Part shown: positions 17,444 to 25,568 of the stretch, in pieces
Layout: each line of letters starts with the position of its first letter
Position numbering within the stretch: position 1 is the stretch's first letter
DNA from: Cognatishimia coralii
GTDB lineage: Bacteria; Pseudomonadota; Alphaproteobacteria; Rhodobacterales; Rhodobacteraceae
Assembly: GCF_037478305.1 (NCBI RefSeq)
Contig: NZ_JBBGAZ010000010.1
Location: 51,529 to 115,528 of the forward strand
DNA length: 64,000 nucleotides
Direction of reading: 5' to 3'
Notes under the pieces: model-generated
What the model was told of the DNA's origin: nothing
Seen by the model: only the letters and a program-made list of their open reading frames with translations
Database searches by the model: none
Made by a program: the position numbers and the translations under genes

Positions 17444-18088
17444 ATGAAACCACCCATGGCGCAAGCAAAACGCGCAAGCAGCAAAAAAGAGCGTCGCCAG
17501 GAAAGCGAAACGCTTATTTTGGCAGCAGCAGAAAAAGTCTTTGCCGAAGCCGGATATGGCGGTGCCACAATGCAACTGATCGCGGATCTCGCGGGCCTGC
17601 CAAAGGCCAACCTGCATTATTACTTCCCAACCAAAGAAGCGCTTTATCGTCAGGTGGTTGAAAACATTTTCCAGATCTGGCTTGAAGCTGCGGATGCCTT
17701 CGACGAAGCGGATGGTCCTCGAGAGGGATTGGGCGCTTATATCGACGCAAAGATGGAGATCAGCAGACGCCAGCCCGCAGGCTCCAAGGTGTGGGCCTTT
17801 GAGGTCATGCACCGCGCTCCAATCATTCAGGATTATTTAGAAACCACTTTGATGGAGTGGACGAAAGGGCGGGCTCAGCTGATCCAGGGCTGGATCGAGG
17901 AAGGCCTTATGGACCCGATTGATCCGCAGATTCTCTTGAATATGATTTGGGCCACAACCCAGCACTATGCGGATTTCAGCCACCAAATCGAGGTTCTGAA
18001 TGGCAGCGAACCTCTGTCGGATGCGCAGTGGGCTGCCGCAAAAGCGGATGTGAAAAACATCATTCTAAAGGGTTTGGGCGTCAAATAA
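17444..18088 (+). CDS. TetR-family regulator, RutR-like (first copy)
   Basis: 214 aa. The N-terminal TetR helix-turn-helix is at about residues 25-70 (AEKVFAEAGYGGATMQLIAD, then LPKANLHYYFPTKEALY). The C-terminal part resembles RutR, the uracil/thymine-responsive regulator, including MIWATTQHYADF. It sits beside the palindromic operators at 17383-17430 and next to genes for all three reductive pyrimidine steps. An alternative Met at 17456 has a better-placed AGGA and may be the real start. Autorepression and repression of the divergent amidohydrolase gene are likely, with a pyrimidine or intermediate as ligand. Confidence 0.9.
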   Translation: MKPPMAQAKRASSKKERRQESETLILAAAEKVFAEAGYGGATMQLIADLAGLPKANLHYYFPTKEALYRQVVENIFQIWLEAADAFDEADGPREGLGAYIDAKMEISRRQPAGSKVWAFEVMHRAPIIQDYLETTLMEWTKGRAQLIQGWIEEGLMDPIDPQILLNMIWATTQHYADFSHQIEVLNGSEPLSDAQWAAAKADVKNIILKGLGVK

Positions 18089-18147
18089 CGCGTCTGGACC
18101 CCGCGCCAAAGCTCACTTAGGCTAAAGACTGAGACAAGAGACTTTCT

Positions 18148-18765
18148 ATGGCGCCGAACGAGCAGACAGCTAAGAAACCAAGCCGCATTCAGCTTCGCAA
18201 CCGGAGTAAAATTCTGGAAGCGGCCTTGGATGTGTTTTCGACGCATGGGTATCGTGGTTCAACGCTAGATCAGATCGCCGAAGCCGCGGGCCTGTCTAAG
18301 CCCAACATCCTCTATTACTTCGATGGCAAAGAAGAGATCTTTGTCACGTTGCTTGGCAGCCTTGTGGATCAATGGATCGAGCCCTTGCGCCAGATTGATC
18401 CCGACGGCGAGCCCCTTGAGGAAATTCGCCGCTATGTTGCCCGCAAAGTGCAGATGTCCAAAGACATGGAACGTGAAAGCCGTTTGTTTGCGAATGAGAT
18501 CCTGCAAGGTGCGCCTCGGATTGGCGAACATCTGTCTGGCGACCTGCAAGAGTTGTTTACGCGCACGACAGGCATTTTAGCGGCATGGATGGATCAAGGG
18601 AAAATTGCCCGAGTTGATCCTGAACATCTGCTGTATTCCATTTGGGCCACGACCCAGCATTACGCGGATTTCCGATCTCAGATTGATATGCTGTCTGGCC
18701 ACGGAAAGATCGATAGCGCGGACGCCTTTCTTGACCAACTCTACGTCAAACTTCTGACCCCTTAA
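18148..18765 (+). CDS. TetR-family regulator, RutR-like (second copy)
   Basis: 205 aa. TetR DNA-binding domain (LDVFSTHGYRGSTLDQIAE, then LSKPNILYYFDGKEEIF) and RutR-like C-terminal domain (RVDPEHLLYSIWATTQHYADF). It is a diverged tandem paralogue of the gene at 17444, 59 bp downstream in the same direction, and convergent with preA. The recognition helices differ (ANLHYYF versus PNILYYF), so the two may bind related but distinct sites. No clear palindrome precedes this copy, which suggests co-transcription with the first. Confidence 0.9.
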   Translation: MAPNEQTAKKPSRIQLRNRSKILEAALDVFSTHGYRGSTLDQIAEAAGLSKPNILYYFDGKEEIFVTLLGSLVDQWIEPLRQIDPDGEPLEEIRRYVARKVQMSKDMERESRLFANEILQGAPRIGEHLSGDLQELFTRTTGILAAWMDQGKIARVDPEHLLYSIWATTQHYADFRSQIDMLSGHGKIDSADAFLDQLYVKLLTP

Positions 18766-18770
18766 AATAG

Positions 18771-18798
18771 GAAAGCCGACCCAAGAGGGCCGACTTTC
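18771..18798 (-). terminator. Terminator of the preT-preA transcript
   Basis: On the minus strand GAAAGTCGGCCC and GGGTCGGCTTTC form a 12-bp stem with two G-U pairs and a 4-nt loop, followed by CTATTTT. The plus-strand version would have two C-A mismatches, so it serves the minus-strand genes. Confidence 0.65.
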
Positions 18799-18824
18799 TC
18801 AGGGTTGGGAAAGTGGGGTTAACC

Positions 18825-20129
18825 CTATTCTGCGGCTTGAACAGACGGGTTATTAGGGTGTCCCAACCAGTTGCCATACTCTGCTTCAACGGGCTGCCCT
18901 GTGCGCTCATCCATGGCGCCGGGAGCGAGCGTTTCCATGGTGATGCAATTGTCGACGGGGCAGACATTGACGCAGAGGTTGCAGGCCACGCATTCATCGT
19001 CTTTGACGTCAAACACGCGATCTTCTGACATCGAAATCGCTTGATGGCTGGTATCTTCACAGGCTGCATAGCAGCGCCCACACGAGATACAGAGGTCCTG
19101 ATTAATCCGTGCCTTCGTGACGTGGTTCAGGTTCAGATATTGCCAGTCAGTGACATTTGGCACTGCGCGCCCGACCAGATCGGCGGTCGAGGTCATGCGC
19201 TTCTCGTCCATGTACTGACTTAGGCCTGAAATCATCTCTTGAACGATTTTAAAGCCATAGGTCATCGCCGCCGTGCAGACCTGAACATTGCCCGCGCCCA
19301 GCGCCATGAACTCGGCTGCGTCTCGCCATGTGGTGACACCGCCAATGCCCGAAATCGGCAACCCATGCGTTTCCGGGTTCCGCGCAATCTCTGCCACCAT
19401 ATTCAAGGCAATAGGCTTCACCGCCGGGCCGCAATAGCCACCATGTGTGCCTTTGCCGTCAATCGTTGGCTCTGGCGCGAAGCTATCCAGGTTCACCGAG
19501 GTGATCGAGTTGATCGTATTGATCAGGCTGACCGCATCGGCCCCTCCTCGTTTGGCCGCTTCGGCGGGATAGAGGATATTCGTGATATTGGGCGTCAACT
19601 TGACGATCACCGGCAGGTCGGTGGCCTCTTTGCACCAGCGCGCGACCATTTCGATATAGTCAGGCACCTGCCCAACTGCAGAGCCCATGCCACGTTCAGC
19701 CATCCCATGCGGGCAGCCGAAGTTCAGCTCGAACCCGTCGCATCCGGTTTCTGCGATCATCGGCAGAATGCGTTTCCACTCATCCTCTTCGCAGGGCACC
19801 ATCACCGAGGCCACAAGCGCGTGGTCCGGATAGTCGCGTTTCACCCGCAGCATTTCCTCAAGGTTCACCTCAAGTGGGCGGTCGGTGATCAACTCGATGT
19901 TGTTCAGCCCCAACAGCCGCCGATCTGCCCCATGGATCGCGCCATAGCGGGGGCCATTCACATTCACCACCGGAGGCCCCTCAGCCCCCAGCGTTTTCCA
20001 GACCACCCCGCCCCATCCGGCCTCAAAGGCGCGGCGGACGTTGTATTCTTTATCCGTGGGCGGCGCGGACGCCAGCCAGAAAGGGTTCGGGGATTTGATA
20101 CCTACAAATTCGCTTTCGAGATTGGCCAT
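18825..20129 (-). CDS. preA: NAD-dependent dihydropyrimidine dehydrogenase, subunit PreA
   Basis: 434 aa. Residues 1-320 form the FMN-binding TIM barrel of dihydropyrimidine/dihydroorotate dehydrogenases (GIKSPNPFWLASAPPT at the start; FGCPHGM with the active-site cysteine region; AVSLINTINS). The C-terminus carries two [4Fe-4S] motifs, CISCGRCYAAC and CVACNLCVNVCP. With PreT it reduces uracil and thymine to their dihydro forms, step 1 of the pathway completed by the genes at 13759 and 16082. GAGGAG ribosome-binding site. It lies 18 bp downstream of preT. Confidence 0.94.
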   Translation of the reverse strand: MANLESEFVGIKSPNPFWLASAPPTDKEYNVRRAFEAGWGGVVWKTLGAEGPPVVNVNGPRYGAIHGADRRLLGLNNIELITDRPLEVNLEEMLRVKRDYPDHALVASVMVPCEEDEWKRILPMIAETGCDGFELNFGCPHGMAERGMGSAVGQVPDYIEMVARWCKEATDLPVIVKLTPNITNILYPAEAAKRGGADAVSLINTINSITSVNLDSFAPEPTIDGKGTHGGYCGPAVKPIALNMVAEIARNPETHGLPISGIGGVTTWRDAAEFMALGAGNVQVCTAAMTYGFKIVQEMISGLSQYMDEKRMTSTADLVGRAVPNVTDWQYLNLNHVTKARINQDLCISCGRCYAACEDTSHQAISMSEDRVFDVKDDECVACNLCVNVCPVDNCITMETLAPGAMDERTGQPVEAEYGNWLGHPNNPSVQAAE

Positions 20130-20147
20130 CTTGCTGATCTCCTCTGC

Positions 20148-21467
20148 TTAGGCCGACAGTGCGGCATGAATATCTTCGGCCGCATCACGGCCCTCGGCGA
20201 CGGCGGTCACGGTGAGGTCTTCGCCACCAGAGGCACAGTCGCCTCCGGCCCAGACGCCTGACATGCTGGTGCGCCCAGCTCCGGTTACAGTGATCTTGCC
20301 TCGGTCGACTTCGGGCAGATCGTCTCCGTCGAGCGTCTGACCAATGGCCTTGAACACCTGATCTGCTGCGAGACGGAAGGTCTCCCCCGTCGGAGCCAAA
20401 TCGTCATCGGTATACTCGAACTCAATCTCGCGCACCGAGCCGTTGCCGATCACAGCACGAGGCGAAGCATTGGTGATGATCCGCACGCCCTTGGACGCCG
20501 CCAGATCCTGTTCGAACTCAGAGGCGTTCATCCGGTCTTTGCCACGACGATACACCAAGGACACATTGAGCGCGCCCAGAAGCTTTGCCTGAACCGCCGC
20601 ATCAACAGCGGTCATGCCGCCGCCAATCACAACGACATCACGCCCGATCGCAACGGAACCGAACTCCGAGGCTTGCCGCAGGTCCGCGATGAAATCCACC
20701 GCATCCAAAACGCCATCCTTGTCTTCACCCTCACACCGCAGCGCATTCACACCGCCAAGTCCAATGCCCAGGAAGACAGCATCGAACTCGGAGGTGAGGT
20801 CACTCAGGGTCATCCCCTCCCCAAGCGACTTGCCGTTTTCGACTGTGATGCCTCCGATTTGAAGCAGCCAGTCGACTTCTCTTGCGGCAAAATTATCGAC
20901 GGATTTGTAGGTGGCGATGCCATATTCATTCAGGCCGCCTGCTTTCGGACGCGGGTCAAAAATCACCACGTCATGGCCCTTGCTGGCCAAACGGTGCGCA
21001 CAGGACAATCCCGCAGGCCCCGCTCCGACGACCGCCACTTTTTTGCCCGTAGAGGCCGCGCGCTCAAATGGATGCACATTCGCATCCATCAGCGTATCAG
21101 TCGCAAAGCGCTGGAGTTCGCCGATCTTCACGGGCTTGCCTTCAGCCGCTTCGCGCACACAGGCTTGTTCACAGAGTGTTTCCGTCGGGCAAACCCGCGC
21201 GCACATGCCGCCCAGAATATTCTGGGACAAGATCGTCTTGGCCGCCGCCTCTGGCGTGCCGGAGGCTATCTGGCGGATGAACAACGGGATATCGATGTCC
21301 GTCGGGCAGGCCGTGATACAGGGCGCATCATGGCAGAAATAGCAGCGATCTGCGGCGACCATCGCCTCGTGGCCGTCAAGCGGCGCGTGGAGATCGGCGA
21401 AGTTGTCGTCGATCACGTCCTTGGCCAATCGACCGGCCACAACACCCGGCGTCATTTGACTCGTCAT
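20148..21467 (-). CDS. preT: Dihydropyrimidine dehydrogenase, electron-input subunit PreT (GltD-like)
   Basis: 439 aa from ATG 21467, preceded by GGAGAG; an in-frame upstream start at 21515 has no such site. The N-terminal Fe-S domain has CYFCHDAPCITACP and CARVCPTETLCEQAC. Two dinucleotide-binding folds follow: VAVVGAGPAGLSCA for FAD and VVVIGGGMTAVDAA for NAD(P)H. It passes electrons from NAD(P)H to PreA. First gene of the preTA operon. A weak TetR-type half-palindrome, TTTATCATTCGGTCAA (21508-21523), lies just upstream of its start. Confidence 0.93.
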   Translation of the reverse strand: MTSQMTPGVVAGRLAKDVIDDNFADLHAPLDGHEAMVAADRCYFCHDAPCITACPTDIDIPLFIRQIASGTPEAAAKTILSQNILGGMCARVCPTETLCEQACVREAAEGKPVKIGELQRFATDTLMDANVHPFERAASTGKKVAVVGAGPAGLSCAHRLASKGHDVVIFDPRPKAGGLNEYGIATYKSVDNFAAREVDWLLQIGGITVENGKSLGEGMTLSDLTSEFDAVFLGIGLGGVNALRCEGEDKDGVLDAVDFIADLRQASEFGSVAIGRDVVVIGGGMTAVDAAVQAKLLGALNVSLVYRRGKDRMNASEFEQDLAASKGVRIITNASPRAVIGNGSVREIEFEYTDDDLAPTGETFRLAADQVFKAIGQTLDGDDLPEVDRGKITVTGAGRTSMSGVWAGGDCASGGEDLTVTAVAEGRDAAEDIHAALSA

Positions 21468-21507
21468 AACTCTCTCCTGTCTGGGTTTTCCCTGGATCGG
21501 AATTATT

Positions 21508-21523
21508 TTTATCATTCGGTCAA
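21508..21523. promoter_or_regulatory. Possible weak RutR-type operator upstream of preT
   Basis: TTTATCATTCGGTCAA matches TTGACCANNTGGTCAA at 11 of 14 defined positions. It lies 41 bp upstream of the preT start, with another GTCAA half-site at 21535. Candidate only. Confidence 0.35.
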
Positions 21524-21581
21524 ATTTTTATTTAGTCAACGACTATTTTCGAAAGGGGACGCGGACAGGCAAAAACAAAAA

Positions 21582-21606
21582 GGCGCGCTCAAGATTTGAG
21601 CACGCC
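21582..21606 (-). terminator. Terminator of glucokinase
   Basis: GGCGCGCTCAA (21582-21592) and TTGAGCACGCC (21596-21606) form an 11-bp stem with one mismatch. On the minus strand it is followed by TTTTTGTTTTT (21571-21581), a standard intrinsic terminator after glk. Confidence 0.8.
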
Positions 21607-21630
21607 AAAATTTCCACGACATCGATGATT

Positions 21631-22572
21631 TTAATCCGAAATCTGTCTCAGATAGCGCGCGCAGCCTTTAAGGGCCGCAAAGTCATCGTCAATCAGCGTG
21701 ACCGTGAACCCACTTAGCAGGTCGTTGAACTCTCCTTTGTCCGCCATCTGCGTGGCAAACCCGAGACTGTCAAAGTAAGGCGTCACGGCGCGGGACACGC
21801 CTCCGGTGAAATAGATGCCACCGTAGGGCAAATGCGTGATCGCAAGATCTCCGGTGACTGCGGCCAAGACGGTCATGTAATCGCGCATTGCGAGGTTCGC
21901 CGTCTCATCACCTTCTGAAACGAGCCGCATAACCTCTCCTGCTGGCAAACGGGTGCCTGCATGAGCTTCGTATATATTTTGCAAACCCTGCCCCGCCAGC
22001 AGCCACTCGATGCGGACGCCGCCGCATTTCGCTTCGATTTTGGCATAGAGGTCGGACAGATCTGATCGGTAGGGCGCGGTCATGTGGCCAGCTTCGCAGG
22101 ACGGCACGATCAGACGGTCTTTGTCTTTGTGGACCGGCACTATATTGAACCCTGTTCCCAGACCGATCACCAACCGAGACCCGACACGCCCAGTCGTACC
22201 TTTGCTCAGCGTTTTCAACGATCCAGCCGGCAACTCATCCAGAGCAAACCCCTGAGCTTGCAAGTCGTTGATAACATCCACTGCCGGGGCTCCTGTTACG
22301 CGCGCGATGACGTCCCGGTCGATCTTCCAGTCCAAGTTGGTCATATGCGCGACGCCGTCGACGACCAGACCTGCGGCCCCTGCGCATGCGCCGGCCAACG
22401 GCCCTGGCTGTGCTTTGGCCAAATAGGCTTCGATCACGGATTGGAAACTCCCACTGTCAGCATTTTTATAGCGCTCTGTGGACCCTTCGATCAGGCCGTT
22501 TTCATCCGCCAATCCGACGCGGGTGTTGGTGCCTCCGATATCGGCAACAAGGAAGAAACGGCTTGAAGACAT
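21631..22572 (-). CDS. glk: Glucokinase
   Basis: 313 aa from ATG 22572; an in-frame TTG at 22599 is less likely. It phosphorylates glucose with ATP to give glucose 6-phosphate. The phosphate-1 motif VADIGGTNTRVG opens the protein, ACAGAAGLVVDG follows near residue 65, INDLQAQG holds the catalytic Asp, and GLGTGFN plus EAGHM match bacterial Glk rather than ROK kinases (no ROK zinc-cysteine motif is seen). It is monocistronic with its own terminator, between the pyrimidine and taurine clusters. Confidence 0.88.
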   Translation of the reverse strand: MSSSRFFLVADIGGTNTRVGLADENGLIEGSTERYKNADSGSFQSVIEAYLAKAQPGPLAGACAGAAGLVVDGVAHMTNLDWKIDRDVIARVTGAPAVDVINDLQAQGFALDELPAGSLKTLSKGTTGRVGSRLVIGLGTGFNIVPVHKDKDRLIVPSCEAGHMTAPYRSDLSDLYAKIEAKCGGVRIEWLLAGQGLQNIYEAHAGTRLPAGEVMRLVSEGDETANLAMRDYMTVLAAVTGDLAITHLPYGGIYFTGGVSRAVTPYFDSLGFATQMADKGEFNDLLSGFTVTLIDDDFAALKGCARYLRQISD

Positions 22573-22668
22573 AGGTGCGACTTTCGGGCTCTGCGACAAT
22601 GTTAGCGCTCAACAACGCCCTTTCTCTATGAACAGTGTTTGCCCATCCGTTCAAGTGGTTCTTGTCGC

Positions 22669-22733
22669 GTTGACTCAAAAAAACAATTTCCGATTAAAAT
22701 AATAGGAATTGACTTTGCCGATTAAATTAGTCA
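22669..22733 (+). promoter_or_regulatory. AT-rich promoter region of the first hemP-like gene
   Basis: GTTGACTC occurs at 22669-22676 and again before the second hemP copy at 23062-23069. A second TTGACT at 22708-22713 is mirrored by AGTCAG at 22728-22733. The repeated element near two iron-uptake genes may be a promoter -35 box, an iron-responsive operator, or both. Confidence 0.35.
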
Positions 22734-22768
22734 GAATTAGAGCATAACCTTCAGACAGGAAGCTCGAC

Positions 22769-22927
22769 ATGACTTTGCAAACCCAAATCTCGACCGCAGC
22801 CGATACGACTCCGATCCATAGTGCAGATCTATTGACTGGGGAAAATGGATTGGCGCGCATCGTTCTGAACGATCAGATTTATACTCTTCGCATCACGCGC
22901 GCTGGGAAGCTCATCCTGACTAAATAG
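22769..22927 (+). CDS. hemP: HemP-family hemin uptake protein (first copy)
   Basis: 52 aa. The C-terminal half, ARIVLNDQIYTLRIT followed by RAGKLILTK, is the HemP/HmuP signature; these small proteins are tied to heme uptake and in some alpha- and betaproteobacteria act as activators of heme-receptor genes. The last 15 residues are identical to those of the second copy at 23122. It has its own AT-rich upstream region and an intrinsic terminator 30 bp after the stop. No heme receptor or hmu transporter genes lie nearby, so its target would be elsewhere. Confidence 0.85.
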   Translation: MTLQTQISTAADTTPIHSADLLTGENGLARIVLNDQIYTLRITRAGKLILTK

Positions 22928-22956
22928 GCGCAAACATTCCCGAACCATGCTATTAA

Positions 22957-22977
22957 GGCGCTGATTTTTTCAGCGCC
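22957..22977 (+). terminator. Terminator of the first hemP-like gene
   Basis: GGCGCTGA (22957-22964), TTTTT loop, TCAGCGCC (22970-22977): a perfect 8-bp stem followed by TGCTTTCTTCT. It separates the two hemP transcripts. Confidence 0.75.
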
Positions 22978-23008
22978 TGCTTTCTTCTCGTGCTCGATTT
23001 GACCGAAA

Positions 23009-23033
23009 ATTTAGCATCTCTAAATAGTATTTA
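23009..23033. promoter_or_regulatory. AT-rich dyads upstream of the second hemP-like gene
   Basis: ATTTAG-CATCT-CTAAAT (23009-23025) is a perfect 6-bp inverted repeat. Overlapping it, TAAATA-G-TATTTA (23021-23033) is another. TTTAG/CTAAA half-sites recall Irr (ICE) boxes of alphaproteobacteria, but the spacing is 2 bp shorter than that motif as I know it. Confidence 0.4.
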
Positions 23034-23121
23034 AAACATTTATGAAATTGCTCGCGCAAAAGTTGACTCGCGCTATGGTGGTATTTATGTAATTTCATAA
23101 CCGATTAAAGAAAAGAAACGC

Positions 23122-23280
23122 ATGTCAGTACAAGATCCTGTCCCGCCGAAACCTACGAGCATCCCCTATTATAGCGCAAAAGCCCTTCTCGGGCGGGGCA
23201 GCGAAGCGCGGATCATGTTGGACGACAAACTCTACACGCTTCGCATAACACGTGCAGGCAAACTCATTCTGACTAAATGA
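23122..23280 (+). CDS. hemP: HemP-family hemin uptake protein (second copy)
   Basis: 52 aa, the same length as the copy at 22769. ARIMLDDKLYTLRITRAG leads into the same KLILTK end; the N-terminal 25 residues (proline-rich, ending YYSAKALLGRG) are diverged. It has a separate promoter region with AT-rich dyads and a repeated GTTGACTC at 23062-23069, and its own terminator. Tandem but independently transcribed copies suggest different regulation or targets. Confidence 0.85.
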   Translation: MSVQDPVPPKPTSIPYYSAKALLGRGSEARIMLDDKLYTLRITRAGKLILTK

Positions 23281-23302
23281 GCACTCTGAACCAGCACGCA
23301 AA

Positions 23303-23331
23303 AAAGGCGCCCTCCTTCCCCTGGCGCCTTT
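23303..23331. terminator. Bidirectional terminator between hemP and tauC
   Basis: AAAGGCGCC (23303-23311) pairs with GGCGCCTTT (23323-23331); TCTTCGTTTTTTT follows on the plus strand and an A-rich run (23299-23305) gives T residues on the minus strand. It can end both hemP and the convergent tau transport operon. Confidence 0.8.
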
Positions 23332-23354
23332 CTTCGTTTTTTTAGGGCTTTGAC

Positions 23355-24665
23355 TTAGACTTTGCCCTTCCACGGGATCAGCCAGTTTTCCAAAGCGCGC
23401 ATCCCGACCTCGATCATGAAGCCAATGATCCCGATCACGATGATCCCAACGATAATGATGTCGGTCTGCTGGAACTTGGACGCGGTCACGATCATCTTGC
23501 CAAGGCCAACGTTCGCCGCAACCAGTTCGGCCGCAACAACCGTGCCCCAACAGACCCCCATCGCAACCCGCGCGCCGGTGAAGATGTCCGGTAGCGAATT
23601 GGGCACGATCACGCGGCTGAGGATCTGCCATTTGGACGCCCCCAGCGAATAGGCCGCATGGACCTTGGAAATCGCCACGCCGGACACGCCGGATCGGGCC
23701 GCGATGATCATAATCCAGAGCGCGGCAAGGAAGAGGAGAACCACCTTGCCGAGCTCTCCGATCCCGAACCAAATAATGATCAGCGGGATCAAAGCGAGTG
23801 GAGGAATAGGACGCATGAATTCGACGATCGGATCAAACCATCCACGTGACCAGCTGGTCAGGCCCATGGCGTAGCCGATTGGGATGCCGACCAAGGCCCC
23901 AAAGAGGAAGCCAAGCAGAACACGTTGTAGCGAAAAGCGTGTATGTTCAAGCAGCGTATAGCCCTGATAGCCCTCTTGGTTCAGCCAGATAAAGCGGCTG
24001 AGCACGATCTCGGGCGCTGGCAGATAGAGCCGCGCCATGCGCAGACCAGTGGCCGGCGCAAAGGTCGGCGTGCCTTTGTCGGTCAAGGAAATCGTGCCCT
24101 CAGGGATCTCGACGGCCTCGCCCGGACCAACCGGAATACCGTTCAACGCAACGACAGTTGAGCCCTCTTTCTTGGACACCTCATCGTTTTTCCAAACGTT
24201 GATCACCTTGAAGCCATAGCGCGCCACGGTCAGGGAATCGTTTTTCGCAAACCCGTCGCCTGGTTCAACCGCAGCAGGCTCAGGCTCTTGGCCCGGATTG
24301 CCGTCGGCATCCACCGTTTGCTGGATGTCTTCGCGATAGACACGCATGGTGACTTCGGCATCGTCTGTGGTGCCGTCCTCAAGCTGCGCAGTGTAGGTAA
24401 AGGTCACATCGCCGCTAAACGGACCCGGCAGTTTCGGCAAAGGAATCACCGAGTTGGTGAAGGCCACCCAGAGCCAGAAAACCGTAATCACAGAGATCAC
24501 GGAAGCCACACGGTTGGCTTTGACCGCGCTTTCGTCGCCAAAGGTCACCGTCTTAAGCGAGTTGAACCCTTCACGCTCAAAGAAGCTTTTCAACAGGCGC
24601 GAGGAGACAAGATACGTCCCGAAGAACGCGGCCACATAAAGGCCGAGAACAAGCAAACCGGTCAT
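23355..24665 (-). CDS. tauC: Taurine ABC transporter permease, long form
   Basis: 436 aa, about 160-180 longer than classic TauC/SsuC permeases. Residues 1-75 contain two hydrophobic segments. Residues about 80-235 are a hydrophilic insert (starting near LPGPFSGDVTFTYTAQLEDG) that should lie in the periplasm. The rest is the standard permease core with the docking loop AAYSLGASKWQILSRVIVPN. It overlaps tauB by 4 bp. TauC inference comes from tauA, tpa and xsc nearby. The insert may contact the binding protein or substrate. Confidence 0.85.
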   Translation of the reverse strand: MTGLLVLGLYVAAFFGTYLVSSRLLKSFFEREGFNSLKTVTFGDESAVKANRVASVISVITVFWLWVAFTNSVIPLPKLPGPFSGDVTFTYTAQLEDGTTDDAEVTMRVYREDIQQTVDADGNPGQEPEPAAVEPGDGFAKNDSLTVARYGFKVINVWKNDEVSKKEGSTVVALNGIPVGPGEAVEIPEGTISLTDKGTPTFAPATGLRMARLYLPAPEIVLSRFIWLNQEGYQGYTLLEHTRFSLQRVLLGFLFGALVGIPIGYAMGLTSWSRGWFDPIVEFMRPIPPLALIPLIIIWFGIGELGKVVLLFLAALWIMIIAARSGVSGVAISKVHAAYSLGASKWQILSRVIVPNSLPDIFTGARVAMGVCWGTVVAAELVAANVGLGKMIVTASKFQQTDIIIVGIIVIGIIGFMIEVGMRALENWLIPWKGKV

Positions 24666-25468
24666 GCGTTTTCCTCCGCCCGGCCCATGATTTCTTCTTC
24701 CATGTTCCAGATCATTTCCAGGATTTCCTCGCGGGTGCCCGCGTAATCCTTGTGTTTCTTAACTTCGCGCAGGTCATTGCCGACGCCGAGGTCAGCAAAT
24801 GGCAGGCGGTATTCTTTGTGAACACGCCCCGGACGTGGCGCCATCACCAAGAGGCGCTCGCCCAACAGCAGCGCTTCTTCAACAGAGTGGGTGATCAGAA
24901 TGATCGTCTTGCCGGTGTCTTTCCACAGATCCAAAACGAGGCTCTGCATCTTTTCACGCGTCAGCGCATCCAGCGCGCCCAGCGGTTCATCCATCAGGAT
25001 CACGTCGGGGTCATTCGCCAAACAGCGGGCCAAGGCCACACGCTGCTGCATCCCGCCGGAAAGCTCATAGATCGCTTTCTCTTTAAAATCCTGCAGCCCG
25101 ACAACTTCGAGCAGGTGTTCCACCTTCTCTTTGCTTTCTGCTCGGCTGACGCCCTTCATGTCAGGCCCGAACGAGACGTTGTCACGCACATTCATCCATT
25201 CAAACAACGCGCCCTGCTGGAATACCATGCCACGTTCAGGGCTTGGTCCCGTCACCAGCTTGTCGTTGAGTTTAATTTGACCCTCTGTCGGAGCCAAAAA
25301 CCCGGCTACGATGTTCAAGAGAGTTGTTTTACCACAGCCCGACGGCCCGAGCACACTCATGAGTTCGCCGGATTTAATATCCAACGAGACATTCTGCAGC
25401 GCCTGAACATGACCGCCGCTGGGCAAATCAAAGCGCATTGAAATGTTGTCTATGAAAAGTCCAGACAC
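24662..25468 (-). CDS. tauB: Taurine ABC transporter ATP-binding protein
   Basis: 268 aa with Walker A GPSGCGKTTLL, signature LSGGMQQRVA, Walker B VILMDEPLGALDA and the H-loop ITHSVEEA, as in TauB/SsuB ATPases. It energises import through TauC. It starts 100 bp after tauA, and that gap contains a strong terminator, so tauBC is probably expressed at a lower level than tauA. Confidence 0.9.
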   Translation of the reverse strand: MSGLFIDNISMRFDLPSGGHVQALQNVSLDIKSGELMSVLGPSGCGKTTLLNIVAGFLAPTEGQIKLNDKLVTGPSPERGMVFQQGALFEWMNVRDNVSFGPDMKGVSRAESKEKVEHLLEVVGLQDFKEKAIYELSGGMQQRVALARCLANDPDVILMDEPLGALDALTREKMQSLVLDLWKDTGKTIILITHSVEEALLLGERLLVMAPRPGRVHKEYRLPFADLGVGNDLREVKKHKDYAGTREEILEMIWNMEEEIMGRAEENA

Positions 25469-25531
25469 CTGGATCCCCTTCTTACAAAGATGGGTCGCAC
25501 ACGTTTAACGTGCGCGATAACGTTGAAAAAA

Positions 25532-25555
25532 GGGCGCTAAACTCGGTTAGCGCCC
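25532..25555 (-). terminator. Internal terminator between tauA and tauB
   Basis: A perfect 9-bp stem, GGGCGCTAA (25532-25540) with TTAGCGCCC (25547-25555), is followed on the minus strand by six T residues (25526-25531). It lies 13 bp after the tauA stop and upstream of tauB, a position suited to partial termination that favours the binding protein. Confidence 0.85.
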
Positions 25556-25568
25556 TCTCTCAATACTC

